A stretch of DNA of 5,481 nt from JANRKG01 sp033763635 (GTDB lineage Bacteria; Cyanobacteriota; Cyanobacteriia; GCF-001939115). Location: assembly GCA_033763635.1 (NCBI GenBank), contig JANRKG010000190.1, forward strand, positions 1-5,481, written 5' to 3'. A program made the translations under genes and the position numbers. This document shows, piece after piece, positions 4,960 through 5,481 of the stretch. Position 1 is the stretch's first letter, and every line of letters starts with the position of its first letter. Under the pieces are notes generated by a model, which ran no database searches, had not been told where the DNA came from, and worked only from the letters and a program-made list of their open reading frames with translations.

Positions 4960-5481
4960 CTAACGTTCCAGGCAAACCCTCAATCGACGCTGCTGAATAG
5001 CATCGGGTTCGAGGTACGCAACAGTTCCATTTTGACAAGCGACTTCTAAGTCATAGGGAATCGTAGTTGCAGGTTCCATCACCAATACATAGTGATTTTT
5101 CCAGCCTCCATAACTTTGAAACACCCATACATAGGGAAAATCGGCTGAGTCAAACTTCATCTTCAAAGCCGATTGAGTCGCTTGATTGCGAATTCCACAT
5201 TCCCCGATCGCCAACTCTGAACAGTAATAAAACTCCTGCAATTGAGAAGAAGCGGGAGGAATTGTGTTAATTTGAATTTTCTTTCCGTTTGCGTCAATTG
5301 CTGATGGAAAGCGGCTTTTTCCTGGCTGACCGATCAATTTACTAAATTCCAAAGCAACGGGTTCGATCATACAATCAGGTAAGAGAATTTCATCTCCTGC
5401 TTCAATGACGATCGCTGCATGTTGTTTTAAGAGAAAGGGAATTCGATCGCGGGATTGATTTTCAAAGAAATATTCAATACT
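4960..5481 (-). CDS. Aldose 1-epimerase (galactose mutarotase)-like protein, C-terminal part (cut by window edge)
   Basis: The frame is open through base 5481, giving 173 visible residues, so the ATG at 5370 is internal and the true start lies beyond the window. The fragment looks like the second half of a mutarotase-fold enzyme of the COG2017 type, which interconverts sugar anomers. It shows IPFLLKQHAA with a probable active-site His21 (counted from the edge), then FPYVWVFQSYGGWKNHYVLVMEP, where the Glu of MEP (visible residue 136, codon 5076-5074) fits the catalytic base. The usual ending follows: P-x-x-L-x-x-A-x-x-x-G and YLEPDA. Canonical GalM has EPQ-like and HPYF-like motifs, so this is a divergent branch whose sugar is unknown. 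A non-catalytic sugar-binding role is possible. The TAG stop is at 4962-4960. Family assignment is by motif recognition only. Confidence 0.72.
   Translation of the reverse strand, partial: SIEYFFENQSRDRIPFLLKQHAAIVIEAGDEILLPDCMIEPVALEFSKLIGQPGKSRFPSAIDANGKKIQINTIPPASSQLQEFYYCSELAIGECGIRNQATQSALKMKFDSADFPYVWVFQSYGGWKNHYVLVMEPATTIPYDLEVACQNGTVAYLEPDAIQQRRLRVCLER

Noticed and set aside
4829..5038. Minus-strand frame spanning the repeat spacer between MAPEG and epimerase-like genes
   Set aside because: It overlaps the epimerase-like gene in a different frame, runs through the repeat, and lacks family features.
1..5481. CRISPR array, tRNA or rRNA gene
   Set aside because: No regularly spaced direct repeats with unique spacers and no tRNA or rRNA-like conserved stretches were found on either strand.

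Overview
The window reads as a chromosomal segment of a cyanobacterium. Two things point there. The palindromic hexamer CGATCG, the core of the cyanobacterial HIP1 repeat, occurs about 25 times by eye, where one or two would be expected by chance. One gene also encodes a DUF2301 membrane protein, a family I associate with cyanobacteria and plastid-bearing lineages. None of the genes suggests a phage or plasmid.

Layout. Positions 1-318 hold the C-terminal part of an IS200/IS605-type Y1 transposase that enters from the left edge. It is followed by a hairpin-rich stretch that probably contains the element's right end (about 361-424). The region 1-592 has no CGATCG site. Next comes a complete metal-ion ABC importer of the Mn/Zn (cluster A-I) type. 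The ATPase (1486-2298) and permease (593-1486) form a minus-strand pair joined by a TGATG stop/start overlap. The lipoprotein substrate-binding subunit (2387-3418) is divergent on the plus strand. The 88-bp divergent gap carries a perfect 24-bp sequence twice, 34 bp apart, built on TGAAA steps 11 bp apart. It is a good candidate for a shared operator of an OmpR/PhoB-class regulator such as a ManR-like protein.

Downstream, a DUF2301 membrane protein (3563-4252, +) converges on a MAPEG-family membrane protein (4450-4839, -). Between them lie two adjacent REP-like palindromic units and a strong hairpin that could terminate transcription in both directions. A 120-bp spacer with GGGTARTA-type imperfect inverted repeats separates the MAPEG gene from the C-terminal part of an aldose 1-epimerase-like protein (4960-5481, -) that runs off the right edge.

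How the genes work together: the substrate-binding lipoprotein should capture Mn2+ or Zn2+ outside the plasma membrane and deliver it to the permease, with the ATPase powering import. The ligand set read from the binding protein (His98, His164, His230, Asp307) matches TroA rather than cyanobacterial MntC (His/His/Glu/Asp), so the metal cannot be fixed from sequence alone. The remaining genes show no obvious functional link to the transporter. I see no convincing undescribed multi-gene system. The most interesting items are the duplicated operator-like element, the ligand set of the binding protein, and the small repeats.
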